From assembly GCF_036711975.1 (NCBI RefSeq), contig NC_091973.1, positions 2,046,001 through 2,110,000 of the forward strand: a stretch of 64,000 nt of DNA, written 5' to 3'. Under the pieces are notes generated by a model that was not told the DNA's origin, made no database searches, and was given only the letters and a program-made list of their open reading frames with translations. Shown here in pieces: positions 22,040 to 32,791 of the stretch; the first letter of the stretch is position 1, and each line of letters opens with the position of its first letter. The position numbers and the translations under genes are program-made. This DNA comes from Onthophagus taurus. Its lineage: Eukaryota > Arthropoda > Insecta > Coleoptera > Scarabaeidae.

Positions 22040-22875
22040 TTAGGTTTCAAGTTTATGGAAGAAATAATCTCGGCCGACTTCGAAGATGTCGGCCGCCTTA
22101 AATATTGTTCGTGATACTTGGGACGGTCGATATACTGATTTGACTTCATTGAATTTTTTCTTTTGGGGTCATATGAAGAGTTTGTTGTTAATGGTATCAC
22201 TCCGGACTCTGAGCATGAAACCAAGCCTACCCTGCTCATAGTTTATGGAAGAAATATCTCAGCTGACTTCGAAGACGTCGTCCGCCCAATAATATTCTTC
22301 GTTTTGCTCGGGGCGGCCGACGTCTTCGAAGTCGGCCGAGATTATTTCTTATATTATGAACAATACTCAAGAATCGCAACATGTTATAAAAAAAATTTTA
22401 GAACAAAAGTTGTGGCAAATTTTATTCTCTACAATATTGGTCTCTTTCACTTTTGCTCTCAGGTGCATAAATATCGAGTAAAATACAAAAATATGCTGAA
22501 ATCGTAGTTTTACGTTGTTAATAGTATCACTCCTGATTCTGAGCGTGAAATCAAGCCTACCCTGCTCATAGTTTATGGAAGAAATATCTCGGCCGACTTC
22601 GAAGACGTCGGCCGCCCATAAATATTCTTCGTGATGCTCGGGGCGGCCGACGTCTTCGAAGTCGGCCGAGATTATTTCTTATATCATGAACAAAACTCAG
22701 GAATCGGAGCATGTTATGAAAAAACTATATATCTGCGGATTCCGCGGATGAAACCAAACCTACCCTGTTTATAGTTTATACAAGAAATATCTCGGCCGAC
22801 TTCGAAGACGTCGGCCGCCCATAAGTATTGTGTATGATACTTGGGGCGGGAGATTATTTCTTATATCATGAACAA
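22040..22875. repeat. Modular palindromic repeat cluster downstream of Sec6
   Basis: Begins with a GC core near 22070 and contains several facing core pairs, one nearly complete long module (about 22315-22600) and truncated modules near 22740-22870. It starts only about 65 bp after the likely Sec6 polyadenylation site. Confidence 0.85.
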
Positions 22876-24848
22876 TACTCAGGAATCGGAGTTATGGAAA
22901 AATGGAAAAATCACATGACTATACAGACTTTGAAGACGTCGGCCCAAGTGTCATGAACAATACTTAATGCGGCCGACGTCTTCGAACTCGGTCGAGATTA
23001 TTTCTTCCATAAAGTTATTAATGGTATCACTCGGGATTCGAAGCGTCTACCCTGCTTGAAATTTATGGAAGAAATAATCTCGGCCGACTTCGATCCGATC
23101 TACTTGATCTTTCTACAACAAGTATTAAACGTGTTGTTGGATACTGTGAGGTTGAACGTCCATCAAGATACGTGGTTTCAACTGCAGGACAGATTGTAGA
23201 TATCACCAGACAGGATGGAGCGAGTCTGCAGAACTTCATTAAACCGCACTTGTAATGGATCGGAATGCTAACTATTCTTTGAAAAGGATAAAAAGACTTA
23301 TTATTAAAGGTCTCATGTACAAACTCTTGAAGTTTGGGAGAGCACATGTATAACAATGTTAGTAAATATAGGAGTAAAAGTTCTAGAAGACTATAAATAC
23401 AGCGATCTGGAGTTGCTCTAATTAGGAGACATCTATATTACATACTATAAATCTGATTAAGTGAAAAAATTGCATGATTATCGAAATTCATGTTTGTTGC
23501 ATGGGTAGTGGGTAGTCGTGAAAAATACCCAGGAATCGGAGTTATGGAAAAATGGAAAAATCACATGACTATACCGACTTTGAAGACGTCGGCCGCCCCA
23601 AGTGTCATGAACAATACTTAATGCGGCCGACGTCTTCGAAGTCGGCCGAGATTATTTCTTCCATAAAGTTATTAATGGTATCACTCGGGATTCGAAGCGT
23701 GAAACCAAGTCTCCCCTGCTTGAAATTTATGAAAGAAATAATCTCGGCCGACTTCGATCCGATCTACTTGATCTTTCTACACCAAGTATTAAACGTGTTG
23801 TTGGATACTGTGAGGTTGAACGTCCATCAAGATACGTGGTTTCAACTGCAGGACAGATTGTAGATATCACCAGACAGGATGGAGCGAGTCTGCAGAACGT
23901 CATTAAACCGCACTTGTAATGGATCGGAATGCTAACTATTCTTTGAAAAGGATAAAAAGACTTATTATTAAAGGTCTCATGTACAAACTCTTGAAGTTTG
24001 GGAGAGCACATGTATAACAATGTTAGTAAATATAGGAGTAAAAGTTCTAGAAGACTATAAATACAGCGATCTGGAGTTGCTCTAATTATGAGACATCTAC
24101 ATTACATACTATAAATCTGATTAAGTGAAAAAATTGCATGATTATCGAAATTCATGTTTGTTGCATGGGTAGTGGGTAGTCGTGAAAAATACTCAGGAAT
24201 CGGAGTTATGGAAAAATGGAAAAATCACATGACTATACAGACTTTGAAGACGTCGGCCGCCCCAAGTGTCATGAACAATACTTAATGCGGCCGACGTCTT
24301 CGAAGTCGGCCGAGATTATTTCTTCCATAAAGTTATTAATGGTATCACTCGGGATTCGAAGCGTGAAACCAACTCTACCCTGCTTGAAATTTATGGAAGA
24401 AATAATTTCGGCCGACTTCGATCCGATCTACTTGATCTTTCTACAACAAGTATTAAACGTGTTGTTGGATACTGTGAGGTTGAACGTCCATCAAGATACG
24501 TGGTTCCAACTGCAGGACAGATTGTAGATATCACCAGACAGGATGGAGCGAGTCTGCAGAACGTCATTAAACCGCACTTGTAATGGATCGGAATGCTAAC
24601 TATTCTTTGAAAAGGATAAAAAGACTTATTATTAAAGGTCTCATGTACAAACTCTTGAAATTTGGGAGAGCACATGTATAACAATGTTAGTAAATATAGG
24701 AGTAAAAGTTCTAGAAGACTATAAATACAGCGATCTGGAGTTGCTCTAATTAGGAGACATCTACATTACATACTATAAATCTGATTAAGTGAAAAAATTG
24801 CATGATTATCGAAATTCATGTTTGTTGCATGGGTAGTGGGTAGTCGTG
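22876..24848 (+). repeat. 664-bp unit repeated three times
   Basis: Three head-to-tail copies begin near 22876, 23525 and 24190; the second and third are offset by exactly 664 bp and the first has small deletions. Identity is very high, so the amplification is recent. Each unit contains facing GC cores with a short module, then about 430 bp of sequence seen nowhere else in the window. The junction cuts a GC core in its centre. The unique part holds a plus-strand frame ending LQNFIKPHL (copy 1) that I cannot place. The array ends right at the HCF promoter region. Confidence 0.9.
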
Positions 24849-25184
24849 GATTAGTTGAGAAGTTGAAATAGAGATGTCACTCGAAACCATTTTGTTTCTG
24901 TCGGCCATATTGAAACGAAGTATTTGGCAGCGCCGTGCAGTAGCGTTTACAATTATTAATTTTCGAAGCGGGCATTTTTGTTTGAAATAACCTGTTCGTC
25001 GGTCGCCAGACGCGCTGCCGGCTTAGCTTTCGTGAGCTTTCGTATTATTGTCCCTTGTGCGTGTGGAAGGACGCGGACGCGGTTGCTATGTCGAGGTAGG
25101 GCGAGCGAGGTTAGGTTAAATCAGAGTTCAAATTGATGCGATTCTATTGGCGTCCCGAGTTTTTGAGTGCAATGTGATCACATA
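24849..25184 (+). promoter_or_regulatory. Putative HCF promoter and 5' UTR
   Basis: A 336-bp stretch with higher GC than its surroundings and several CpGs between the 664-bp array and the HCF start codon. It has no TATA box that I can see, as expected for a broadly expressed gene. Confidence 0.45.
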
Positions 25185-28100
25185 ATGGCGGGTAAGCTAC
25201 TACGGTGGAAATCAGTGAATGACCCGTCCGGTCCGCAGCCGAGACCTCGACATGGACATCGCGCCGTTGCTATCAAAGATCTTATGGTAGTTTTCGGGGG
25301 CGGTAATGAGGGCATAGTCGAAGAACTTCACGTTTACAACACAGGTATTGATGTGAATCGCGGCCATTAAATATGGCGCGTGTATGTTATTATTTATACT
25401 TTTTATCTGTAAAGGATTATAGCGACCCCAAAATTCCAACATTCCTCCTACACAAAATCATTAAGTCTTTTCCATTTAAATTCGCCTTTCTATTCATCAT
25501 TTAACCAAAAACTACTTTTTACACCAACGTTTATTTTATGCGCGTGTAAAGATGGCGGCACATACAAACTATTAAACCAACACAATTTTAAATATAAACA
25601 TATATTCTTCTTATTCAATTCAAATCACTAAACCAAGTATCAATTTCATTAAAAAAAAATTTATTATTTTTATTTCTTTTCTCAGCTACTAATCAATGGT
25701 TCGTTCCGATTATGAAGGGGGATATACCCCCTGGATGTGCAGCTTACGGATTTGTCGTCGACGGCACACGTTTATTAATCTTTGGTGGAATGGTTGAGTA
25801 TGGAAAATATAGCAGTGAACTTTATGAACTACAGGTAAATATAATTTATTTTTGTTCCAAAATACTGTCTAAATACAGTAAAACCTCCATATAATGAGAC
25901 AAAATATATCTATATAGATATAATCCAACTTGGGTTATTCCCCAACTTGTTCTATTCCATGTTTATAGATAAACTTGGGGTATTCCCTGACTTATCTACA
26001 CTATGTATAAATCAACAATGGTAGTTCTAGTCTTATTCTAATTGCAGTATATACAGGGTGTTTCACTTAAAATTCCCAGACCTATTATCTCTGGAATGGG
26101 TTGAGATATTTTAGTTCACATAAACTTTTTATTAGGTGCTTGTGACAGAGCAAAAACTGTACAACTTTCCTTATTTACATGATTTCATGTTATTAAGAAA
26201 GTTGTAGCAAATTTTATTCTCAACAATATTACTCTCTTTCACGTTTGCTCTCAGATGCATAAATATCAAGAAAATATCAAAATTTACTAAATTCTACAAG
26301 TTCTTAATGGTAACACTTTGGAATCAGAGCATATAACAAAAAAACTTTTAGAACGAAAGTTGTAGCAAATTTTATTCTCAACAATATTCCTCTCTTTCAT
26401 TTTTGCTCTCAGATGCGTAAATATCGAGCAAAATACAAAAATGTGGTTAATTCGTAGTTTTACGTTATTAATGGTATCACTCCGGAATCTGAGCGTGAAA
26501 CCAAGCCTACCCTGCTCATAGTTTATGGAAGAAATATCTCGGCCGACTTCGAAGACGTCGGCCGCCCATAAAAATAGTTCACGATGCTCGGGGCGGCCGA
26601 CGTCTTCGAAGTCGGCCGAGATTATTTCTTATATCATGCACAATATTCGGGAATCGGAGCATGTTATAAAAAAACTTTTGGAATAAAAGTTGTAGCAAAT
26701 TTTATTCTCAACAATATCACTCTCTTTCATTTTTGCTCTCAAATGCATAAATATCGAGCAAAATACAAAAATGTGGTGAATTCGTAGTTTTACGTTATTA
26801 ATGGTATCACTCCGGATTCTGAGCGTGAAACCAAGCCTACTCTGCTCATAGTTTATGGAAGAAATATCTCGGCCGACTTCGAAGACGTCGGCCGCCCATA
26901 AAAATAGTTCACGATGCTCGGGGCGGCCGACGTCTTCGAAGTCGGCCGCCCCGAGCATTGTGAACTATTTTTATGGGCGGCCGACGTCTTCGAAGTCGGC
27001 CGAGATTATTTCTTATATCATGAACAATATTCAGGAATTAGAGCATGTTATAAAAAAACTTTTAGAACGAAAGTTGTAGCAAATTTTATTCTCAACAATA
27101 TTGCTCTCTTTCATTTTTGCTCTCAGATGCGTAAATATCGAGCAAAATACAAAAATGTGGTTAATTCGTAGTTTTACGTTATTAATGGTATCACTCCAGA
27201 TTCTGAGCGTGAAACCAAGCCTATCCTGCTCATAGTTTATGGAAGAAATATCTCGGCCGACTTCGAAGACGTCGGCCGCCCACAAATATTGTTTATGATG
27301 CTCGGGGCGGCCGACGTCTTCGAAGTCGGCCGAGATTATTTCTTATATCATGAACAATACTCAGGAATCGGAGCATGTTATAAAAAAACTTTTGGAATAA
27401 AAGTTGTAGCAAATTTTATTCTCAACAATATTACTCTCTTTCATTTTTGCTCTCAGATGCGTAAATATCGAGCAAAATACAAAAATGTGGTGAATTCGTA
27501 GTTTTACGTTACTGATGGTATCACTCCGGATTCTGAGCGTGAAACCAAGCCTACTCTGCTCATAGTTTATGGAAGAAATATCTCGGCCGACTTCGAAGAC
27601 GTCGGCCGCCCATAAAAATAGTTCACAATGAACTTTTCTTATTTACATTGATTTCACGTTATTGAGAAAGTTGCCAAAACTGAAAATTCAGCTAAGAGAT
27701 TCTCTCCTGGCAAAAATTTATTTATTTTTTGAATTCGATGACATGTAACAGAAATTTGCATGTTCTCTTACAAAACTACAATATCTCAACTCATTCCAAA
27801 GATACTTGACCTGGAAATTTTAAGTGAAACACCTTGTATATTCTGTTGAGACTCGCTATATGTCGTGGTTTTACTGTAATTTTATAAAAATAACTTAAAA
27901 TAAAATTGCTATAGGCTTCCAGGTGGGAATGGAAAAAATTAAAACCACGTCCACCAAAACTCGGTACAGCACCGTGTGCTCGACTTGGTCACAGTTTTAC
28001 CCTTGTAAATGATAAAGTGTACTTGTTTGGGGGATTAGCAAACGAAAGCGAAGACCCAAAAAATAATATACCCCGTTATTTAAATGATTTATACGCGTTG

Positions 28101-31100
28101 GATATTCGTACAAATCCTGTACAATGGGAAGTGCCCCCGACGGTTGGTCCAGCGCCTCCACCTAGGGAGTCGCACACCGGTGTCTCGTACATCGATAAGG
28201 AACGATCTCGATCTTTCTTGGTTATTTACGGTGGAATGAGCGGTTATCGTTTGGGGGATTTATGGTTTTTGAACGCGGATACGCTCACTTGGAGTAAACC
28301 GACCGTTTCGGGGCATACCCCTCTACCTAGATCGCTGCACACATCCACGCTAATTGGAAACAGAATGTTTGTGTTTGGTGGTTGGGTCCCAGTTACTACA
28401 GAGGACACCAAAACGCCGCAAAATGAGAAAGAATGGAAATGCACCGGTACCATGGCTTGCCTTAACCTGGAAACGATGAACTGGGATGATCTCTTAATTG
28501 GTACTTTTGATGTAAACCTTCCGTGCGCGAGAGCTGGGCATTGCGCTGTTGGCATTAATAATCGTCTTTACGTTTGGTCGGGAAGAGACGGGTATCGAAA
28601 AACATGGAACAATCAAGTTTGTTGCAAAGATTTGTGGTATTTAGAAGTTGATAAACCGCCCGCTCCCGGAAAAGTTGCTTTATTAAAAGCCGCAACTAGT
28701 TCATTAGAGGTAAACTGGACCGGCGCGCCACAAACGCAAGTATACATTTTGCAAATACAAAAGTATGATTTACCACCGCAACCGATGGTACCGCCCAATC
28801 CAAAACCACTTATGCCACCAGCTCCAAAACCGCTCGTAACCGCTTCTGCCAAGCAAGGCGTACAAACCGCCACAAGACCAATATTAACAGCTCAACGAAC
28901 CCAAACCACCGCCAACGTTGCAAAAACACACATTACCAACGTACAGCCAGCAGCAGCTGCTGTTGCTTCGCCAAAAGTAGCGTCGTTAGATATCTTATCG
29001 AGAGTGGCAAGACAAGCTGCCACAAAAGCAGCGGTCACCACAAACGCTTCCGTTATATTACCAGTAGCCACAGCGGCCGCTGATGGAACTGCACAGGTTA
29101 AAACCGCACAGAGTAGCATGTCTGGTATTCAAGCTTTGGCAGCAGCCGCCGCTGCCACACAAAAAATAACCGTCGCTGCTGGACCAGGACAAATTAAAAT
29201 CGGCAAGTTATTATTATTATTTAGTATCTCATTATTTTCTAATCTAATTTTTATGTTGTTATAGCTTCACCAGGTGTTAAAATTCAACAAGCAGGTGGAA
29301 CAATAATTCGTCAAGCAACACCACAACAAACAGCAGGTAAACAAGTAATCCTTCAAAAAGGAACTGGGTTACTTCAAAAAGGTGGCGTCCAACCGCAAAT
29401 AGTCACGCTGGTTAAAACCAGCACGGGAATGACCGTCGCCGCTTTGCCAAAAGGTTCTAAAGCGCTACCAAACACTGTATTACAAACGACAACCGGAAAT
29501 AATACCATCGTTAAATTAGTACAACCCAACACCAATAAAGTTTTAACCGCCGTTAAAACAATTCCATCAAATATGATCAAAGTGAACAAACCAGGAAATC
29601 AAATAGTACTTTCAAAAGGCGCCACCGGTCAAATACCTACCATAGGCAACCAACAAGTCATCGTTGTAAGTTCAAATGCCGCCATAAGAAACATTCAAAC
29701 GGTCACCAATGCGCAAGCTGTTAACGTTGCCCAAACAAAAACTTCCACGGTTAATGTTCAACCAATTACTAAAGGAGGTACTGTTACAAATTTACAAAAT
29801 GTTAAAATTGGTGGAAAACCCATTATTATGCCAATGGGTGTTGTTGGTACACAAAAAACAGTTACGGTAATTTTCATTGTTATTTAATTTATATATTTTT
29901 ATTAATTAACTTATTGTTTTTTGAATAGAAACAGGTAATGATTGGTGGAAAACCTGTAACGGTACAAGTATCAGGAACTGGAAATAAAGCATTATATGTT
30001 CAACCACCACAAGGAAAAATTTTACGTATTCCAGCATCATCAGCATTAACAGCAAATGTAAATACAGGAAACGACCAACAGCCAAAATTAATGGTGGTTT
30101 CTCGTCCAAAACAAAAACCCGTTCAACAACCATCCGCAACATTGGCTTCAACATCATTTGATGGACCAGCAACAACAGATGCAGCTTTGGCTGCTTTAGC
30201 GGCTGAAGCTGGTTTGATTGATCCGGAACCAGACAAAGATTTATCATCTTTAGACTCGTCACAAGCTGAAGATGATAAATCGCTTGATGTGTCTTTGGAG
30301 GAGTCTGATAAAAGTCAATCCGATATTGCGATGGATAGCGATGTCGTTGGAGCAACAGCGACAGCAGTAGGTTTATTTGGGGGAACACCGCGTTATATTA
30401 AGCCTGGTTTAAGAGGAGGGTGCAGTTTAAAAGGATCAAATTATTTTTTATATAGAGGTGGCCTCAGAGGAGTTAATGAAACAACTATTACCTCCAATGA
30501 GGCCACTGGCCAAATGTCAAAAAAACCATTAGACTATAAGACTGAGAAGACGGGACGAATTGTACATAAAAAAGTACACAAAGATGTGAAGATAGATGCA
30601 GATTTTGTGGATCGTGGTGAGCAAAGAATTTTAATGAAAACCAACAAAAACGACGATTTTGTTGCCTTCAATGAATATTCGCTGACGACACGACCTACTT
30701 TCTCTATATCTTTCGTTAACTTGGAGCTTTTTCCTTTAGCTGCTTATTTTAACAGCTATTTTGACGAAATTTCTTCAATTTTTACTGAAGACTTTTTCAA
30801 TACCTATTGTACTGTTCGAAATACATCGATTCTCGACGAAAATGTGCTCAGATTTCAATATCTTATTCAACATATTTATGGTTATGGACCTGCTGTACAA
30901 GTTAGGTGGACAAAAGGTAAGGAAAAAATATAAATTTTTTCAGGTTTTTATGTTAATTTTTTAATAAAAATTGTTGAAAATCTCGAAAATTGTTGAAATT
31001 TGCCGAGATTTTATGAAAATTAGGTAAGTTTGTGTAATAAAAAAAGCGAAAAATGGTCAAAATATATAATTAGCGTTTTATATTTTAATTTTAAACTATT

Positions 31101-32791
31101 GGGTTGAAGAAGCTATGGCAAATCAAATGCTATAATGTGACATATAGATATACAAGGTGTTCATTAAGTATAGAACGAAGTATAGAATAATCTTGAATTC
31201 AATATCTGTACTGTTCACAGGGAAATTAAAAAATTGACAATTTTAAAAAATGGTGCTAAAAAAAGTTGTTCCTTTTTTAATTCTTAACAAGTTTTATTTG
31301 AAAAATATTTTGATACAAATAATATTTAGGAAAATAATCTTGAATTCCATCTCTATACTGTTCACAGGGAAATTAAAAAATTGATAATTTTAAAAAATGA
31401 TGCATACAAAAGTTGTTCCTTGTTTAATTTTTAACAAGTTTTATTTAAAAAATATTTTGATACAAACAATAATTAGGAAAATAATCTTGAATTAAATTTC
31501 AATACTGTTCACAGGGAAATTAAAAAATTAATAATTTTAAAAAATGGTGCCAATGAAAGTTGTTCCTTACTTAATATTTAACAAGTTTTATTTGAAAAAT
31601 ATTTTGATACAAACAATAATTAAGAAAATAATCTTGAATTAAATTTCAATACTGTTAACAGGGAAATTAAAAAATTGATAATTTTAAAAAATGGTGCTAA
31701 TGAAAGTTGTTCCTTACTTAATTCTTAACAAGTTTTATTTGAAAAATATTTTGATACAAACAATAATTAGGAAGATAATTTTGAATTTGATTTCTATACT
31801 ATTCACAGGGAAATTAAAATGTTGATGATTTTAAAAAATGATGCTAATGAAAGTTGTTCCTTGTTTAATTCTTAACAAGTTTTGTTTAAAAAATATTTTG
31901 ATACAAACAATACTTAGGAAGATAATCTTGAATTTAGTTTCTATACTGTTCAGAGGGAAATTAAAAAATTGATGATCTTAAAAAATGGTGCCAATAAAAG
32001 TTGTTCCTTTTTTAATTCTTAACAAGTTTTATTTGAAAAATATTTTGATACAAATAATATTTAGGAAAATAATCCTGAATTCCATCTCTATACTGTTCAC
32101 AGGGATATTAAAAAATTGATAATTTTGAAAAATTTTTCCAACAAAGGTTGTTTCTTTTTAATTCTTAACAAGTTTTATTTGAAAAATATTTTGATACAAA
32201 TAATATTTAGGAAGATAACCTTGAATTCAATATCTATACTGTTCAGAGGGAAATTAAAAAATTGATGATCTTAAAAAATGGTGCCAATAAAAGTTGTTCC
32301 TTTTTTAATTCTTAACAAGTTTTATTTGAAAAATATTTTGATACAAACAATAATTATTAAAATAATCTTGAATTTCAGTACTATACTGTTCACAGGGAAA
32401 TTAAATTATTATTAAATATTATTAAAAAGATACTTAATTAACACTTTGTGTATATCACATATAGATCTTGATAATCGAGTACAACATTTACAAGTTATCA
32501 GTTAAAAGTCATTTTTGTATTATTTTATTTTTCTTGAAGTTTTCTTGTTATAATCAAAATACTAAAAATCGGAAAAGGACACACCGTTATGAAACCTCTA
32601 AAAAAATTCAATTCTATATTACTATACAAAAATTTTTATTGTAAATTTAAATTGAGTTGTATAAAAAAAATTTGTATTGATTTACAGATTGTAAATGCCC
32701 GACATACCCATCATTATTAATATCATCGAAACACGTCGCAACCGGAAGCAAAGGGACAGCTGTAAAGAAACAAATGATTACGGATATATAG
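25185..32791 (+). CDS. Hcf: Host cell factor (HCF), Kelch-domain chromatin coregulator
   Basis: Nuclear scaffold linking transcription factors to histone-modifying complexes. Exons in phase: 25185-25344, 25686-25834, 27915-29202, 29265-29866, 29929-30916 and, tentatively, 32688-32791 (1096 residues). The six-bladed Kelch propeller fills residues 1-350 ([54 protein letters not shown]). A first fibronectin-like half-domain follows ([18 protein letters not shown]), then a long Ala/Thr/Val/Gln-rich region and an acidic stretch. The C-terminal fibronectin region is recognisable only at its end ([18 protein letters not shown]). Intron 3 (29203-29264) needs a GC-AG border: only GCAAGT at 29203 keeps the frame. 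Intron 2 is filled with nested elements. If the last exon is wrong, the frame ends at 30933. AATAAA at 34253-34258 is one candidate 3' end. Confidence 0.85.
26052..27838. mobile_element. Inner MITE with inverted ends, itself split by a repeat block
   Basis: Left end TACAGGGTGTTTCACTTAAA pairs with the right end ATTTTAAGTGAAACACCTTG; similarity continues for about 60 bp (GGAATGGGTTGAGATATT against its complement near 27781). TA at both borders fits a Tc1/mariner-type miniature element. It was later split by the modular repeat block 26205-27630, and a 42-43 bp piece of it appears on both sides of that block (26163-26204, 27631-27673). Confidence 0.65.
26190..27630. repeat. Modular palindromic repeat block in HCF intron 2
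   Basis: Four to five long modules with GC core pairs. At 26898-26975 a single core has the same GGGC-side flank on both sides, giving a palindrome with arms of about 35 bp. Modules here carry AAAAATGTGGTGAATTCG where those at 14290-16335 have AAAATATGCTGAATTCG, so the block amplified locally. Confidence 0.88.
31195..32415 (+). repeat. ~148-bp satellite array (about 9 units)
   Basis: CTGTTCACAGGGAAATTAAA (or a close variant) recurs near 31208, 31367, 31505, 31654, 31799, 31947, 32092, 32239 and 32387. Other unit parts are GTTGTTCCTTTTTTAATTCT and TTTTGATACAAACAATAATT. The unit aligns with the first half of the ~290-bp satellite. The array lies in the proposed last intron of HCF. Confidence 0.93.

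Larger units (their letters stand above)
25874..27878. mobile_element. Outer DNA-transposon remnant (pogo/Tigger-like ends) in HCF intron 2
   Basis: Left end TACAGTAAAACCTCCATATA and right end, read in reverse, TACAGTAAAACCACGACATA form inverted termini with TA at both borders. CAGTAAAACC starts are common in pogo/Tigger-like elements. No transposase is present. A second element (26052-27838) lies inside it. Confidence 0.55.

Noticed and set aside
22876-24848. CRISPR-like regular repeats
   Set aside because: Unit length (664 bp), eukaryotic context and identical 'spacers' rule out CRISPR; it is a tandem duplication. The same holds for the GC cores, whose intervals are themselves repeats.
28613-29119. 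Minus-strand frames inside the HCF Ala/Thr-rich region
   Set aside because: They are shadows of a coding exon with biased composition.
29207-29212. GT donor at 29207 for HCF intron 3
   Set aside because: Using it gives a stop five codons into the next exon, while the GC donor at 29203 restores the frame of the conserved continuation.
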